In this document: positions 22,070 through 31,714 of the stretch, piece by piece | Layout of the letters: every line of letters starts with the position of its first letter | Position numbering within the stretch: the first letter of the stretch is position 1 | Source: Streptomyces flaveus | Lineage (GTDB): Bacteria > Actinomycetota > Actinomycetes > Streptomycetales > Streptomycetaceae | Length of the DNA: 64,000 bases | Direction of reading: 5' to 3' | Assembly: GCF_014647675.1 (NCBI RefSeq) | Contig: NZ_BMPQ01000005.1 | Location: 283,406 to 347,405, forward strand | Notes under the pieces: generated by a model | Seen by the model: the letters and a program-made list of their open reading frames with translations, nothing else | The model's database searches: none | What the model was told of the DNA's origin: nothing | Position numbers and translations under genes: made by a program

Positions 22070-22660
22070 GAGTGAGTTGTGCACAGCCCCGTCTTCGAAA
22101 CGAATTCTCAGCTCTCTCTAGTTGGGAGTAGTAGTAGGGGCTGTGGATACCGTGGATAACCCCGTATGCGCAGGTCAGCACCGGTTTTTTGTCCACTGGC
22201 CCTGTGGGTGGAGGCGGTGGACAACCCAGGTGTTCTGTGGACGGGGAAAAGTTCTGCACATTCGATGCACAGGATCGGGGTAGTTCTCCCCAGCGGCGTC
22301 CCCAGGTTTGCCCAGGTTCCCCACAGCCCAACCGGACACCTTGGTGTGACGCCTTTCACTCGGGGCGGTGAAAGTGCACGTCACGTTGCCGAACAGTGGA
22401 CAGTGATGTGGAGAAGTCGGAGATCGCTGGGGACAACCAGCCTCAACCTGTGGGCCGCCGGTGGACAACTTTCCGCACAGCCTGTGGATCTTCTCGTCGT
22501 CCACAGGCTGTGGAGATCGTCCGTCCACGAATCCACAGTCGGCTGACCTGGCTCGATCCTTTTTCGCCGGCTCGCCCTGTGGACACAGTCTGGACAACTT
22601 CCCGGTCCCCAGGGTGTGGACGCGAGAAAGTCCCGGAATCTGTGGAGGGTGGCCGTAACG
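22070..22660. other. oriC: origin of chromosome replication, oriC
   Basis: The 948-base gap between dnaN and dnaA holds about 20 DnaA boxes of the TTGTCCACA type. Plus-strand orientation: 22077, 22189, 22317 (weak), 22497, 22521, 22529. Minus-strand orientation (TGTGGACAA-like): 22142, 22151, 22216, 22236, 22395, 22407, 22428 (weak), 22460, 22483, 22509, 22578, 22589, 22615, 22641. Positions are first bases of 9-base boxes. They fall in a left group (22077-22244) and a denser right group (22395-22649), separated by about 150 bases with few boxes. There is no long A/T-rich run; the most A/T-rich spots are a TTTTTTG stretch near 22185 and CCTTTTT near 22560. The whole gap carries no gene. Confidence 0.96.
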
Positions 22661-22790
22661 CGGCACGTATTCGAACAGCGGGTGCTCGCCGGATGACCGC
22701 GGTTCGATGGGAGATCACGGTCCGCAGCGGCGGAGGACGACCGCAGAAGACCCGCGAGAACCCGGCAGGAGCCGTACGAGATCAGCGAAA

Positions 22791-22821
22791 GGCGCCCTCG
22801 GGGAAGTGTCCCGGGGGCGCC
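22791..22821 (-). terminator. terminator of dnaA
   Basis: GGCGCCC (22791-22797) pairs with GGGCGCC (22815-22821), with an inner GGG/CCC stem (22800-22802, 22810-22812). It lies 25 bases past the dnaA stop and separates dnaA transcription from oriC. Confidence 0.7.
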
Positions 22822-22845
22822 GTCAGCGACGTATGGAAAGAGCTG

Positions 22846-24747
22846 TCAGCTGTTCTTGATGCGGTTCGTGAGCTCGGTGACCTGGTTGTAGATGGAGCGC
22901 CGCTCGGCCATCAGGGCGCGGATCTTGCGGTCGGCGTGCATGACGGTCGTGTGGTCACGGTTGCCGAACTGCGCGCCGATCTTCGGGAGCGACAGGTCGG
23001 TGAGTTCCCGGCACAGATACATGGCGATCTGCCGGGCTGTCACCAGAATCCGGCTGCGCGAGGCTCCGCACAGGTCCTCCACGGTGTGCCCGAAGTAGTC
23101 GGCGGTCGCGGCCATGATGGCCGTCGCCGTGATCTCAGGGGCCGCGTTCTCGCCGCCCGGGATCAGGTCCTTGAGGACGATCTCCGTGAGGCCGAGGTCC
23201 ACCGGCTGCCGGTTGAGCGAGGCGAACGCCGTGACGCGGATCAGCGCGCCCTCCAGCTCACGGATGTTCCGTGAGATCCGCGAGGCGATGAACTCCAGGA
23301 CCTCCGGAGGGGCGTTGAGCTGCTCCTGCACCGCCTTCTTGCGAAGGATGGCGATGCGTGTCTCCAGCTCGGGCGGCTGGACATCGGTGATCAGCCCCCA
23401 CTCGAAACGGTTCCGCAGCCGGTCCTCCAGGGTCACCAGCTGCTTGGGCGGCCGGTCCGAGGACAGCACGATCTGCTTGTTCGCGTTGTGGAGCGTGTTG
23501 AAGGTGTGGAAGAACTCCTCCTGCGTCGACTCCTTGTCCGCGAGGAACTGGATGTCGTCGACAAGGAGGATGTCCATCTCGCGGTAGCGCTTGCGGAAGC
23601 TGTCGCCCTTGCCGTCGCGGATGGAGTTGATGAACTCGTTGGTGAACTCCTCGGAGCTCACGTACCGGACGCGTGTGCCCGGGTAGAGGCTGCGGGCGTA
23701 GTGGCCGATCGCGTGCAGCAGGTGTGTCTTGCCGAGTCCCGACTCTCCGTAGATGAAGAGGGGGTTGTACGCCTTCGCCGGTGCCTCGGCGACGGCGACC
23801 GCGGCCGCGTGCGCGAAACGGTTCGAGGCCCCGATGACGAACGTGTCGAAGAGGTACTTCGGGTTCAGGCGTGCGGTGGGCTCGCCGGGACCTGTCGCGG
23901 GAGCCGGCTGTGCGGCCAGCGGGCCGGGTGCGCCGCTGGAGGCGGGCAGGGTCGAGCCGACGGGGCCGCCGCGGTGGACGTGGCCGTTGCTGGACGGCGA
24001 CGGCTGCTCGGGCAGCTCGCGGCGGTCCGGCCGCTGGTCGTAGTCGGGCCGCTGCTGCTCGTAGCGCGGGCGCTCCAGGGACTGCGGCCGGTAGTCCTGC
24101 GGAGGCGTCGCGTACGGGTCCCGCTCCGGGAAGCCGAGCCGCTGCTGCTGCCAGCCGTAGTCGTCGCCCTGCGAGGGCCGCGGCCAGCTGCCCTGCTCGG
24201 GGCGCGGCCGGTAGTCGGGATACGCAGGGCGGGCGGTGGGAAGCTGATCCGCACGGGCGGTCGGGAGCGGGTCGGGGCGGCCCTGAGGGTGGTCGTGGTT
24301 GCGGTCGTGGGGCCGGTCGTCCGCGCGGTGGCGGCCGTACCCCTCGTATCCGTCCCGTCCCTCGTATCCGTCCCGTCCCTCGTATCCGTCTCTGCCGCCC
24401 TGGGCGGACGGGGGCTCGGTCTCCTCGTAGCGCGGCCGGCGCTGGGCGGGGGGTGTCGGCGGGGGCTCGCCGGCGGAGTCGTCGACGGTGATCGCGATAC
24501 GGATCGGACGGCCGCACTCGCGGCTCAGCGTGTCACTGACGATCGGCGCCAGGCGCCCTTCGAGCACGCCCTTCGCGAATTCGTTGGGAACCGCGAGCAG
24601 TGCGGTGTCCGCGACCAGGGCCAGCGGCTGGCAGCGCTTGATCCAGTGCTCGTCCTTCGCCTCGACGCCCTGCCCTCGTCCCTCACCGAGGAGTTGTTCC
24701 AATACGCGTGGCCACACTGCGGCAAGATCGGCAGGTACGTCAGCCAC
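22846..24747 (-). CDS. dnaA: chromosomal replication initiator DnaA
   Basis: 633 residues, long as in Streptomyces because of a disordered domain II. Domain I is at 1-90; domain II (about 91-290) is rich in Arg, Pro, Gln, Tyr and Asp and contains three GRDGYE-type repeats at 118-135. The AAA+ domain III has Walker A GESGLGKT (334-341) and Walker B LLVDDIQF (394-401). Domain IV with [10 protein letters not shown] near the end binds DnaA boxes. GTG start at 24747; two DnaA boxes upstream suggest autoregulation. Confidence 0.99.
   Translation of the reverse strand: MADVPADLAAVWPRVLEQLLGEGRGQGVEAKDEHWIKRCQPLALVADTALLAVPNEFAKGVLEGRLAPIVSDTLSRECGRPIRIAITVDDSAGEPPPTPPAQRRPRYEETEPPSAQGGRDGYEGRDGYEGRDGYEGYGRHRADDRPHDRNHDHPQGRPDPLPTARADQLPTARPAYPDYRPRPEQGSWPRPSQGDDYGWQQQRLGFPERDPYATPPQDYRPQSLERPRYEQQRPDYDQRPDRRELPEQPSPSSNGHVHRGGPVGSTLPASSGAPGPLAAQPAPATGPGEPTARLNPKYLFDTFVIGASNRFAHAAAVAVAEAPAKAYNPLFIYGESGLGKTHLLHAIGHYARSLYPGTRVRYVSSEEFTNEFINSIRDGKGDSFRKRYREMDILLVDDIQFLADKESTQEEFFHTFNTLHNANKQIVLSSDRPPKQLVTLEDRLRNRFEWGLITDVQPPELETRIAILRKKAVQEQLNAPPEVLEFIASRISRNIRELEGALIRVTAFASLNRQPVDLGLTEIVLKDLIPGGENAAPEITATAIMAATADYFGHTVEDLCGASRSRILVTARQIAMYLCRELTDLSLPKIGAQFGNRDHTTVMHADRKIRALMAERRSIYNQVTELTNRIKNS
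24343..24390 (-). repeat. 18-base tandem repeat in dnaA domain II
   Basis: A unit starting CTCGTATCCGTCCCGTCC (plus strand) occurs about 2.7 times and encodes the tandem GRDGYE repeats of the DnaA linker. Such in-frame repeats can change length without breaking the gene. Confidence 0.8.
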
Positions 24748-25165
24748 AGGGCACGCTCTCTCACGGGTCCCTCGAACGAGTGGTTCGCGGGACGGGTCGG
24801 TATGTCACTCGGGTGGGCGGGTGGAACCAGGCAGTTCAGGCGGGGCGAACGAATCAGATGGGTCAGGAGAAGGGAACGAATCGAAGTCCAGCCACGGTAG
24901 TCAGGGCGACCGCTGCGGTTCAAGTTGTTGTCCCCAGCCTGTGGATAGTGTCTCCTGTCACCGCTGGTTTGACCGGATGGCGTAGCCGCGCGTACCGTTG
25001 CCAGGTCGAGTTGTCGATGGCTGCTGCCGCCTGCCTCCGATGGGCATAGATCACGTAGGAGTGATCGGGAAGCGGTGCACTCGGGCGTAATGCGAGCTAC
25101 TCGTGGGCGCACGGTGACAGCCAGGACGGCACCCCGCAACTACCGATTCTTTCTGGAGCCCCCGA
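24748..25165. promoter_or_regulatory. divergent dnaA/rpmH promoter region with DnaA boxes
   Basis: 418 bases without a gene. TGTGGATAG (24940-24948) is a good DnaA box and TTGTCCCCA (24928-24936) a one-mismatch box, 180-200 bases before the dnaA start, as expected for autoregulation of dnaA. A GATCAC-6-GTGATC inverted repeat (25049-25066) lies 100 bases before rpmH. -10/-35 elements are not certain. Confidence 0.6.
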
Positions 25166-25303
25166 GTGAGCAAGCGCACCTTCCAGCCGAACAACCGTCG
25201 TCGCGCCAAGACCCACGGCTTCCGGCTGCGTATGCGCACCCGTGCCGGCCGCGCGATTCTCGCGACCCGCCGTGGCAAGGGTCGCGCCCGCCTGTCCGCC
25301 TGA
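25166..25303 (+). CDS. rpmH: 50S ribosomal protein L34
   Basis: 45 residues from GTG 25166: [20 protein letters not shown], then [19 protein letters not shown], the invariant L34 signature. First gene right of dnaA and divergent from it; followed after 21 bases by rnpA as in nearly all bacteria. Confidence 0.99.
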   Translation: MSKRTFQPNNRRRAKTHGFRLRMRTRAGRAILATRRGKGRARLSA

Positions 25304-25324
25304 TCTCGCAGCACAGGTCATGAC

Positions 25325-25696
25325 GTGCTGCCTACCGAGAATCGGCTGAGGCGGCGCGAGGACTTCGCGACCGCGGTACGCCGGGGACGCCGGGCCGGAC
25401 GCCCGCTTCTCGTCGTCCACCTGCGTAGTGGTGCAATGGACCCGCACGCGCCTGGGGAGTGCGCTCCCCCGTCGCGTGCGGGTTTCGTTGTCAGCAAGGC
25501 GGTGGGCGGCGCGGTCGTACGCAACAAGGTGAAGCGCAGACTTCGTCATCTGATGCGCGATCGAGTGGCTCTGCTGCCCCCCGGTAGCCTGGTAGTCGTA
25601 CGAGCGCTGCCCGGTGCGGGTGACGCCGACCATGCACAGCTGGCCCAAGACCTGGATGCCGCTCTGCGGCGGCTACTGGGAGGGGGCGCGCGATGA
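25325..25696 (+). CDS. rnpA: ribonuclease P protein component
   Basis: 123 residues from GTG 25325. Binds the RNase P RNA and helps process tRNA 5' ends. The RNR-like motif is [14 protein letters not shown]; the N-terminus [13 protein letters not shown] is typical. Its TGA overlaps the yidD ATG (ATGA, 25693-25696). Confidence 0.98.
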   Translation: MLPTENRLRRREDFATAVRRGRRAGRPLLVVHLRSGAMDPHAPGECAPPSRAGFVVSKAVGGAVVRNKVKRRLRHLMRDRVALLPPGSLVVVRALPGAGDADHAQLAQDLDAALRRLLGGGAR

Positions 25697-26058
25697 AGTA
25701 CCCACTGCTGGCTCTCATCAAGCTGTACCAGTGGACCATCAGCCCGTTGCTCGGGCCGGTGTGCAAGTACTACCCGTCGTGCTCCCACTACGGGTACCAG
25801 GCCATCGACCGCCACGGTGCGATCAAGGGAACGGCACTCACTGCCTGGCGGATCCTGCGGTGCAATCCGTGGTCGCTGGGCGGTGTGGACCATGTCCCGC
25901 CGCGCAAGCGTCCGCGGTGGCACGAAATGCTGCGTAACACCTGGCGCGCACGCAAGGGCGGGAACTCCGCCGCCGAACCGGCCATTGGAGGGCACGGTAT
26001 GTCCGACCAGCCCTCGAGCCCGGCCGCCGAGACCCCGTCGCATGCTCAAGGAGCCTGA
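25693..26058 (+). CDS. yidD: membrane protein insertion efficiency factor YidD
   Basis: 121 residues, longer than the usual 70-90 because of a disordered C-terminal tail. The family core is clear: [25 protein letters not shown] and [14 protein letters not shown]. Small membrane-associated helper of YidC insertion. Overlaps rnpA and precedes yidC by 3 bases. Confidence 0.97.
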   Translation: MKYPLLALIKLYQWTISPLLGPVCKYYPSCSHYGYQAIDRHGAIKGTALTAWRILRCNPWSLGGVDHVPPRKRPRWHEMLRNTWRARKGGNSAAEPAIGGHGMSDQPSSPAAETPSHAQGA

Positions 26059-26061
26059 TTA

Positions 26062-27408
26062 GTGGACACGATTGCCAGTATTTTCAGTTTCATCACGACG
26101 CCCGTTTCCTGGGTCATCGTCCAGTTCCACTCGGTGTACGGCGCTCTCTTCGGCGACGACACCGGGTGGGCCTGGGGCCTGTCCATCGTGTCCCTGGTGA
26201 TCCTGATTCGTATCTGCCTGATCCCGCTCTTCGTGAAGCAGATCAAGGCGACCCGGGCCATGCAGACGCTCCAGCCCGAGATGAAGAAGATCCAGGAGCG
26301 CTACAAGAACGACAAGCAGCGTCAGTCCGAAGAGATGATGAAGCTGTACAAGGAGACGGGCACCAACCCGCTCTCCTCGTGCCTTCCCATCCTGGCGCAG
26401 TCGCCGTTCTTCTTCGCCTTGTATCACGTGCTCAACAGCATCGCGAACAACGACACCGTCGGTGTGATCAACACGCGCCTGCTGGAGAGTGCGCAGCAGG
26501 CGCACATCTTCGGTGCCCCGTTGGCCGCGAAGTTCACCGACAGCTCTGCGGACGTCACGGCGCTCGAGGCCTCGCTGACCAGCGTCCGTATCGTCACCGC
26601 GGTCATGATCGTCCTGATGTCGGCGTCGCAGTTCTACACGCAGCGCCAGCTGATGACGAAGAACGTCGACACCACGGTGAAGACGCCGTACATGCAGCAG
26701 CAGAAGATGCTGATGTACGTCTTCCCCATCATGTTCGCCGTCTTCGGCATCAACTTCCCCGTGGGTGTCCTCGTCTACTGGCTGACCACCAACGTGTGGA
26801 CCATGGGCCAGCAGATGTACGTGATCCACAACAACCCGACCCCGGGCTCCAAGGCCCAGGCCTCCTACCTGGAGCGCCTGGACAAGCGCGTCACGCACCA
26901 CGGCAAGACGCGCGGCCGCGGTGAGAAGGCCATCGTCAAGGCCATTGTGGCCAAGGGCCGTGACCGCAATGAGTACGAGCGCAAGTTCATCAACGGTCTG
27001 ACCAAGGCGGGCCTCGCGGCCCAGGCCGACGGCACCGTGGTGAAGAGCGAGGTCACGACCGTCGCCGAGATTGAGGACGGTGCCCCGGCGACCAGTACCC
27101 CCAAGCGCCAGCAGCCCAAGCGGCAGAGCAAGTCCCGGCGTCAGTCGGGCAGCACTCACAGCGGCACCAGCGGCACCAGCGGCACCAGCGGCGCCAAGAC
27201 GACGGGTGACTCCGGGGCGAAGACCTCCCTGAGCAAGTCCGACGGGCCGCAGGACGCCAAGCCGGAGGACACCAAGCCGACGGGTGACAAGTCCGCCTCG
27301 GGCGGTAAGCCTGCCTCGGGTGGCAAGTCCGCCTCGGGCAGCACACGCAGCAAGGCCCAGTCCGGACGCAAGGGTCCGCAGCGGCCCAAGTCTCCCTCCA
27401 AGAAGTAA
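26062..27408 (+). CDS. yidC: membrane protein insertase YidC
   Basis: 448 residues from GTG 26062. Five-helix Oxa1/YidC fold: the first helix, the conserved Arg in the [16 protein letters not shown] segment that receives substrates, a coiled cytoplasmic hairpin ([20 protein letters not shown]), and later helices ending [15 protein letters not shown]. It inserts membrane proteins alone or with SecYEG. Residues 340-448 are a basic, low-complexity tail with tandem GTS and [12 protein letters not shown] repeats that may contact ribosomes (inference). Confidence 0.98.
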   Translation: MDTIASIFSFITTPVSWVIVQFHSVYGALFGDDTGWAWGLSIVSLVILIRICLIPLFVKQIKATRAMQTLQPEMKKIQERYKNDKQRQSEEMMKLYKETGTNPLSSCLPILAQSPFFFALYHVLNSIANNDTVGVINTRLLESAQQAHIFGAPLAAKFTDSSADVTALEASLTSVRIVTAVMIVLMSASQFYTQRQLMTKNVDTTVKTPYMQQQKMLMYVFPIMFAVFGINFPVGVLVYWLTTNVWTMGQQMYVIHNNPTPGSKAQASYLERLDKRVTHHGKTRGRGEKAIVKAIVAKGRDRNEYERKFINGLTKAGLAAQADGTVVKSEVTTVAEIEDGAPATSTPKRQQPKRQSKSRRQSGSTHSGTSGTSGTSGAKTTGDSGAKTSLSKSDGPQDAKPEDTKPTGDKSASGGKPASGGKSASGSTRSKAQSGRKGPQRPKSPSKK

Positions 27409-27423
27409 GAAGGAGTCCATCCC

Positions 27424-27936
27424 GTGATGGAAGGCACCACGTCCGCCGCCACCGAGGGTGGCGATACTCTGACCCGCCTGGAGCAGGAGGGTGAGATCGC
27501 GGCGGACTACCTCGAGGGTCTGCTGGACATCGCCGACCTCGACGGTGACATCGACATGGATGTCGAGGCCGATCGCGCCGCTGTCTCGATCATCAGCGAC
27601 ACGGGCAGCCGTGATCTGCAGAAGCTGGTCGGCCGTGACGGCGAGGTGCTTGAGGCTCTTCAGGAGCTCACGCGGCTGGCTGTCCACCGGGAGACCGGAG
27701 ACCGTAGCCGGCTGATGCTGGACATCGCGGGCTACCGCGCCAGGAAGCGCGAGGAGCTGTCCGAGCTGGGCGCCAAGGCCGCGGCCGAGGTCAAGAGCTC
27801 CGGTGAGACAGTGAAGCTGAAGCCGATGACTCCCTTCGAGCGCAAGGTGGTGCACGACGCGGTCAAGGCTGCGGGCCTGCGCAGCGAGTCCGAGGGCGAG
27901 GAGCCGCAGCGCTTCGTCGTCGTGCTTCCCGCCTGA
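27424..27936 (+). CDS. khpB: RNA-binding protein KhpB (Jag), KH and R3H domains
   Basis: 170 residues from GTG 27424 (AGGAG 8 bases upstream; an ATG follows directly). A KH-like domain (LVGRDGEVLEALQELTRLAV) and an R3H domain (MTPFERKVVHDAVKAAGL, then EPQRFVVVLP) bind single-stranded RNA. The N-terminal Jag domain of firmicute homologues is replaced by a short acidic stretch. Lies 15 bases after yidC. Confidence 0.95.
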   Translation: MMEGTTSAATEGGDTLTRLEQEGEIAADYLEGLLDIADLDGDIDMDVEADRAAVSIISDTGSRDLQKLVGRDGEVLEALQELTRLAVHRETGDRSRLMLDIAGYRARKREELSELGAKAAAEVKSSGETVKLKPMTPFERKVVHDAVKAAGLRSESEGEEPQRFVVVLPA

Positions 27937-27957
27937 ATCGGTACGTACGGTTCCTCC

Positions 27958-27984
27958 GGCCCCGTCTGTTGCGCAGGCGGGGCC
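27958..27984 (+). terminator. terminator after khpB
   Basis: GGCCCCGTCTG (27958-27968) pairs with CAGGCGGGGCC (27974-27984), one mismatch, 5-base loop, 21 bases past the khpB stop; rsmG therefore probably has its own promoter. Confidence 0.7.
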
Positions 27985-28076
27985 GAACTTTGTCAGCCTG
28001 ATAGTGCCTGTTGGTTCCTTGTGGCCCTGGTGATCAGCGCCCAGTGCGCTTGTGCGGTACGGAAGGACGGTTCCCC

Positions 28077-28793
28077 GTGATGGAGGCAGCGGAGCTCCCC
28101 CCTGCGCCTGAGCAGGCCCGGGCGGTATTCGGCGATCGCTTCGCAGACGCGGTCCGATACGCGGAACTGCTGGCGGACGCGGGAGTACGGCGAGGCCTGA
28201 TCGGTCCCCGCGAAGTGCCTCGCCTGTGGGAGCGGCACCTGCTGAACTGTGCAGTGCTCTCGGAAGTCGTGCCCGAAGGAGTGACAGTGTGCGATGTCGG
28301 CTCCGGCGCCGGGCTGCCCGGCATCCCACTGGCCCTCGTCCGCCCAGACCTGAAGATCACGCTGCTCGAACCGCTGTTGCGGCGTACGAACTTCCTCACC
28401 GAGGTCGTCGAGTTGCTCGGCCTCGACCATGTCACCGTGGTCCGTGGCCGCGCCGAGGAGGTCTTGGGCAAGCTGCCTCCGGTCCATGTGGTGACGGCAC
28501 GGGCCGTGGCGCCCTTGGACCGCCTCGCGGCATGGGGCGTGCCGCTACTGCGTCCGTACGGAGAGATGCTTCTGCTCAAGGGCGACACCGCGGAGGAAGA
28601 GGTCAAGAGTGCCGGGGCCGCTCTGGGCAAGCTCGGTGCCGTGGAGACCTCCGTACTCCACGTAGGAGAGGGTGTGGTGAGTCCGCTCGCCACCGTGGTA
28701 CGGGTCGAGGTCGGGGAGAGCCCGGGAGGGGTACGTTTCGCGGCCAAGCGTGCCAAGGCGGCACGGACCGGACGAACACGGCGTCGTCGCTGA
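28077..28793 (+). CDS. rsmG: 16S rRNA (guanine527-N7)-methyltransferase RsmG
   Basis: 238 residues from GTG 28077 with GGAAGGA 9 bases upstream. Methylates G527 (E. coli numbering) of 16S rRNA; loss gives low-level streptomycin resistance and altered antibiotic production in Streptomyces (established knowledge). SAM motif VCDVGSGAGLPGIPLAL; the motif VTARAVAPLDRL is typical. Ends in a basic Arg-rich tail. Followed by parS and the parA leader. Confidence 0.97.
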   Translation: MMEAAELPPAPEQARAVFGDRFADAVRYAELLADAGVRRGLIGPREVPRLWERHLLNCAVLSEVVPEGVTVCDVGSGAGLPGIPLALVRPDLKITLLEPLLRRTNFLTEVVELLGLDHVTVVRGRAEEVLGKLPPVHVVTARAVAPLDRLAAWGVPLLRPYGEMLLLKGDTAEEEVKSAGAALGKLGAVETSVLHVGEGVVSPLATVVRVEVGESPGGVRFAAKRAKAARTGRTRRRR

Positions 28794-28886
28794 TCCGTCC
28801 CGACGACGAGACGTACTCCACGCAAGCTGCCAAAACTGCGTATGCCGGAGTGTCGGGCAAGCGTCCTCGCGGACGCTGTGCATCGT

Positions 28887-28900
28887 GTTTCACGTGAAAC
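28887..28900. promoter_or_regulatory. parS: parS centromere site
   Basis: Perfect GTTTCACGTGAAAC, 94 bases past rsmG and upstream of parA. ParB loads here for origin segregation; the site could also affect parAB expression. Confidence 0.9.
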
Positions 28901-28988
28901 GTCGCTCACTGCTGCAGGGCATCATCAATCGCGGCCGCACTGAGGCCGGACCCCGTGACCGCAATCCCCTCAGATCCTTCAAGAGGAA

Positions 28989-29025
28989 ACCCTCTCCGGG
29001 CAACGACACGTCGCCCGGAGAGGGT
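28989..29025 (+). terminator. hairpin in the parA leader
   Basis: Perfect 13-base stem ACCCTCTCCGGGC (28989-29001) with GCCCGGAGAGGGT (29013-29025), 11-base loop. It can end rsmG transcription or act as an attenuator or RNA structure in the parA leader; its right arm contains the purine-rich GGAGAGG. Confidence 0.65.
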
Positions 29026-29031
29026 GCGAAG

Positions 29032-29058
29032 TTGTCCACAGTGGCGGATTTCTCCACA
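29032..29058. promoter_or_regulatory. two DnaA boxes before parA
   Basis: TTGTCCACA (29032-29040) is a perfect box and TTCTCCACA (29050-29058) a relaxed match, 18 bases apart start to start in the same orientation, 37-63 bases before the parA ATG. They could link parAB expression to DnaA (inference). Note that the GTG and TTG alternative parA starts lie within this stretch. Confidence 0.6.
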
Positions 29059-29094
29059 GAAGAACGGACCTCGCTGGTTCACGACCCCGAAGGC

Positions 29095-30168
29095 ATGGGA
29101 GGCTCTGTTCATTGCGAGCCTGAAGTCGAGGAGAGTGAATCCTTGCGGTCCGACGCCAACATCGCGGGACCGATGACCGATCCGGTCCCCGGTCCCCGTA
29201 CCGAGTCGATGGGGGGCGGTGTTTCACGTGAAACACCGCCCCCGATGGACGACACTCCCATCGGTCGTGCTGCCCAACTGGCGGTGGAGGCTCTAGGCCG
29301 CGCCGGCGAGGGTCTGCCACGGCCCGAGCAGACCCGTGTGATGGTGGTCGCCAATCAGAAGGGCGGAGTGGGGAAGACCACGACGACGGTCAACCTCGCC
29401 GCTTCGCTCGCCCTGCACGGTGGGCGGGTCCTGGTGGTCGACCTCGACCCTCAAGGCAATGCGTCCACTGCGCTCGGTATCGATCATCACGCCGAAGTCC
29501 CGTCGATCTACGATGTCCTGGTCGAGAGCAGGCCGCTCTCCGAGGTCGTCCAGCCGGTGCCCGACGTCGAGGGTCTCTTCTGTGCACCCGCCACGATCGA
29601 TCTCGCCGGTGCGGAGATCGAGCTCGTCTCTCTGGTGGCACGGGAGAGTCGGCTGCAACGAGCGATCCAGTCGTACGAGCAGCCGCTGGACTACATCCTC
29701 ATCGACTGCCCGCCGTCGCTGGGTCTGCTGACGGTCAACGCACTGGTTGCCGGTGCGGAGGTCCTGATCCCCATTCAGTGCGAGTACTACGCGCTGGAGG
29801 GTCTGGGTCAGCTGCTGCGGAACGTCGACCTGGTGCGAGGCCATCTCAACCCCGACCTGCATGTCTCGACAATCCTGCTCACCATGTACGACGGCCGGAC
29901 GCGACTGGCATCCCAGGTCGCGGACGAGGTGCGCAGCCACTTCGGCGAGGAGGTGCTGCGGACGAGCATTCCGCGCTCGGTTCGCATCTCCGAGGCGCCG
30001 AGCTACGGGCAGACGGTGCTGACTTACGACCCAGGGTCGAGCGGTGCCCTCTCCTATCTTGAGGCGGCACGGGAAATCGCGTTGCGCGGCGTCGGCGTGA
30101 CGTATGACGCGCAGCATGCCCACTTGGGCGCACACAACGATCAGAGCATGGTGGAGGGGATCCAGTGA
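29095..30168 (+). CDS. parA: chromosome partitioning ATPase ParA
   Basis: 357 residues from ATG 29095. Deviant Walker A KGGVGKTT (89-96), then the [10 protein letters not shown] segment and the DCPPSLG motif: a nucleoid-bound ATPase that pulls ParB-parS complexes, in Streptomyces from the hyphal tip and during sporulation. The first 80 residues are a poorly conserved acidic extension whose VSRET (43-47) is encoded by a perfect parS. The start is uncertain: in-frame TTG 29032 and GTG 29041 (nearer GGAGAGG) and ATG 29245 are alternatives. GTGA overlap with parB. Confidence 0.96.
   Translation: MGGSVHCEPEVEESESLRSDANIAGPMTDPVPGPRTESMGGGVSRETPPPMDDTPIGRAAQLAVEALGRAGEGLPRPEQTRVMVVANQKGGVGKTTTTVNLAASLALHGGRVLVVDLDPQGNASTALGIDHHAEVPSIYDVLVESRPLSEVVQPVPDVEGLFCAPATIDLAGAEIELVSLVARESRLQRAIQSYEQPLDYILIDCPPSLGLLTVNALVAGAEVLIPIQCEYYALEGLGQLLRNVDLVRGHLNPDLHVSTILLTMYDGRTRLASQVADEVRSHFGEEVLRTSIPRSVRISEAPSYGQTVLTYDPGSSGALSYLEAAREIALRGVGVTYDAQHAHLGAHNDQSMVEGIQ
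29212..29243. promoter_or_regulatory. parS: parS within a 32-base palindrome, inside parA
   Basis: Perfect GTTTCACGTGAAAC at 29221-29234, flanked symmetrically by GGGGGCGGT and ACCGCCCCC, giving a perfect 32-base palindrome in the parA coding region. It encodes [11 protein letters not shown]. Confidence 0.9.
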
Positions 30169-31277
30169 GCGAGCGACGGAGGGGGTTGGGCCGTGGTCTC
30201 GGCGCATTGATCCCAGCGGCCCCGGCAGGGGAGAAGGCGGCGCCTCCGGCGGCGGGCGGGGCATCGACCTCGCCGGCCGCGGTGCCCGTACTCACCGCAG
30301 AGCGTGGGGTCGCGGCGGCCAAGGTCGCCACGCTTCCGCCGGGCAATGTTTCACATGAAACCGCGGAGCCATCGGCGAACGGTTTCGCGGAAGTGCCGGC
30401 GGCTCCTGTCGGGGCGCATTTCGCCGAGCTGCCCCTCGACTCCATTTCGCCGAACCCGCGCCAGCCCCGTGAGGTGTTCGACGAGGACGCTCTCGCAGAA
30501 CTTGTCACCTCCATCAAGGAGGTCGGTCTTCTCCAGCCTGTCGTCGTACGGCAGTTGGGCCCGGGTCGCTATGAGCTGATCATGGGTGAACGGCGCTGGC
30601 GGGCTTGCCGTGAGGCAGGGCTCGAGGCCATTCCGGCGATCGTGCGGGCCACGGAGGACGAGAAGCTTCTCCTGGACGCGCTCCTGGAGAACTTGCACCG
30701 CGCTCAGCTGAACCCGCTGGAGGAGGCGGCCGCCTACGACCAGCTGTTGAAGGACTTCAACTGCACGCACGACCAGTTGGCAGACCGGATCGGCCGGTCC
30801 CGTCCGCAGGTCTCCAACACCTTGCGTCTGTTGAAGCTCTCGCCTGCGGTCCAGCGCCGTGTCGCTGCTGGGGTGCTCTCTGCCGGTCATGCGCGGGCCT
30901 TGCTCTCTGTCGACGACTCGGAGGAGCAGGACCGTCTGGCTCATCGCATCGTGGCCGAGGGTCTCTCGGTGCGGGCCGTCGAGGAGATCGTCACCCTCAT
31001 GGGATCGCGGCCCAAGTCCGCGCCACGCTCCAAGGGGCTACGGGCCGGCACGCGGGTCTCTCCGGCGCTGACCGACCTGGCCACGCGCCTCTCGGACCGC
31101 TTCGAGACCCGAGTGAAGGTCGACCTCGGCCAGAAGAAGGGAAAGATCACCGTTGAGTTCGCCTCAATAGATGATCTGGAACGGATCCTCGGCTCGCTGG
31201 CCCCCGGCGAGGGGCCGGTCCTCCAGAAGAGTCTCTTGGACGATGACTCCGAGGATTCCGAGGGGTCTGAGGCCTGA
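30165..31277 (+). CDS. parB: chromosome partitioning protein ParB, CTP-dependent clamp
   Basis: 370 residues from GTG 30165 (overlap with parA). N-terminal [14 protein letters not shown] binds ParA. The CTP-binding region has [12 protein letters not shown] (141-152) and [16 protein letters not shown] (173-188); a helix-turn-helix at about 201-222 ([18 protein letters not shown]) reads parS; the C-terminal domain dimerises. Residues 20-85 are a linker containing VSHET (62-66), encoded by a near-parS sequence. It loads at the parS sites of this window. Confidence 0.98.
   Translation: MSERRRGLGRGLGALIPAAPAGEKAAPPAAGGASTSPAAVPVLTAERGVAAAKVATLPPGNVSHETAEPSANGFAEVPAAPVGAHFAELPLDSISPNPRQPREVFDEDALAELVTSIKEVGLLQPVVVRQLGPGRYELIMGERRWRACREAGLEAIPAIVRATEDEKLLLDALLENLHRAQLNPLEEAAAYDQLLKDFNCTHDQLADRIGRSRPQVSNTLRLLKLSPAVQRRVAAGVLSAGHARALLSVDDSEEQDRLAHRIVAEGLSVRAVEEIVTLMGSRPKSAPRSKGLRAGTRVSPALTDLATRLSDRFETRVKVDLGQKKGKITVEFASIDDLERILGSLAPGEGPVLQKSLLDDDSEDSEGSEA
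30348..30361. promoter_or_regulatory. parS-like site, one mismatch, inside parB
   Basis: GTTTCACATGAAAC differs from parS at one central base (CACATG for CACGTG). It encodes NVSHETA in the ParB linker. The changed central base should reduce binding. Confidence 0.45.
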
Positions 31278-31602
31278 GCCTCAAGGGTGGTCACGATTCC
31301 TATCGGCCGACCCCCAGAGCGGGTCGTGTCCGGTGTGTACCGGAACACGGCCCGCCTTTTGCTTTCTGGCGGTATCGATGGAATCGCATCGTGGATACGA
31401 TGCGTTCGGGTATGGCGCATCCACCTGACAGCACCTTCTATGGGGAGGCGGGGGCCATGCGGGCCATGAACCGCACCGGACTGGTGAGCGCGGGCCTGGG
31501 GCTTGGCGCGGTCGGCGGGTTCGTCGGCAGCCTGCTCAGGGAAAGGAGCGCTCTGACAGCCGCTCGTGATGCCGCGGGCGAAGGAAGTGAGGAACTGCCT
31601 TC
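31278..31602. other. gap between parB and the GNAT gene
   Basis: 325 bases. The first 180 hold nothing I can identify apart from a likely promoter for what follows. The right part carries a possible small gene (31457) with a strong ribosome site. No hairpin terminator for parAB was seen. Confidence 0.4.
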
Positions 31603-31714
31603 ATGGGGCGTCGGCTCGTACCGCTCACGCTGGACAACCTCCAGGACCTCCCCAAGCGCTGCCGCACGTGCGTCTTCTGGGAGTTGGACCCAGTCAGCGG
31701 TGAGGCCGCGGTAA
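31457..31714 (+). CDS. possible small membrane protein overlapping the GNAT gene
   Basis: 85 codons from ATG 31457, which has GGGGAGG at 8 bases. Residues 8-28 (GLVSAGLGLGAVGGFVGSLL) form a plausible membrane helix, and the first 30 or so codons show G/C-rich third positions as in real genes here. The last 37 codons overlap the GNAT gene in another frame and lose that bias. It may be a real small protein with an overlapping tail, or a leader; uncertain. Confidence 0.35.
   Translation: MRAMNRTGLVSAGLGLGAVGGFVGSLLRERSALTAARDAAGEGSEELPSWGVGSYRSRWTTSRTSPSAAARASSGSWTQSAVRPR

Noticed and set aside
26059..28329. Leftward open frame of 756 codons opposite yidC, khpB and rsmG
   Set aside because: Antisense to three conserved genes; no recognisable protein.
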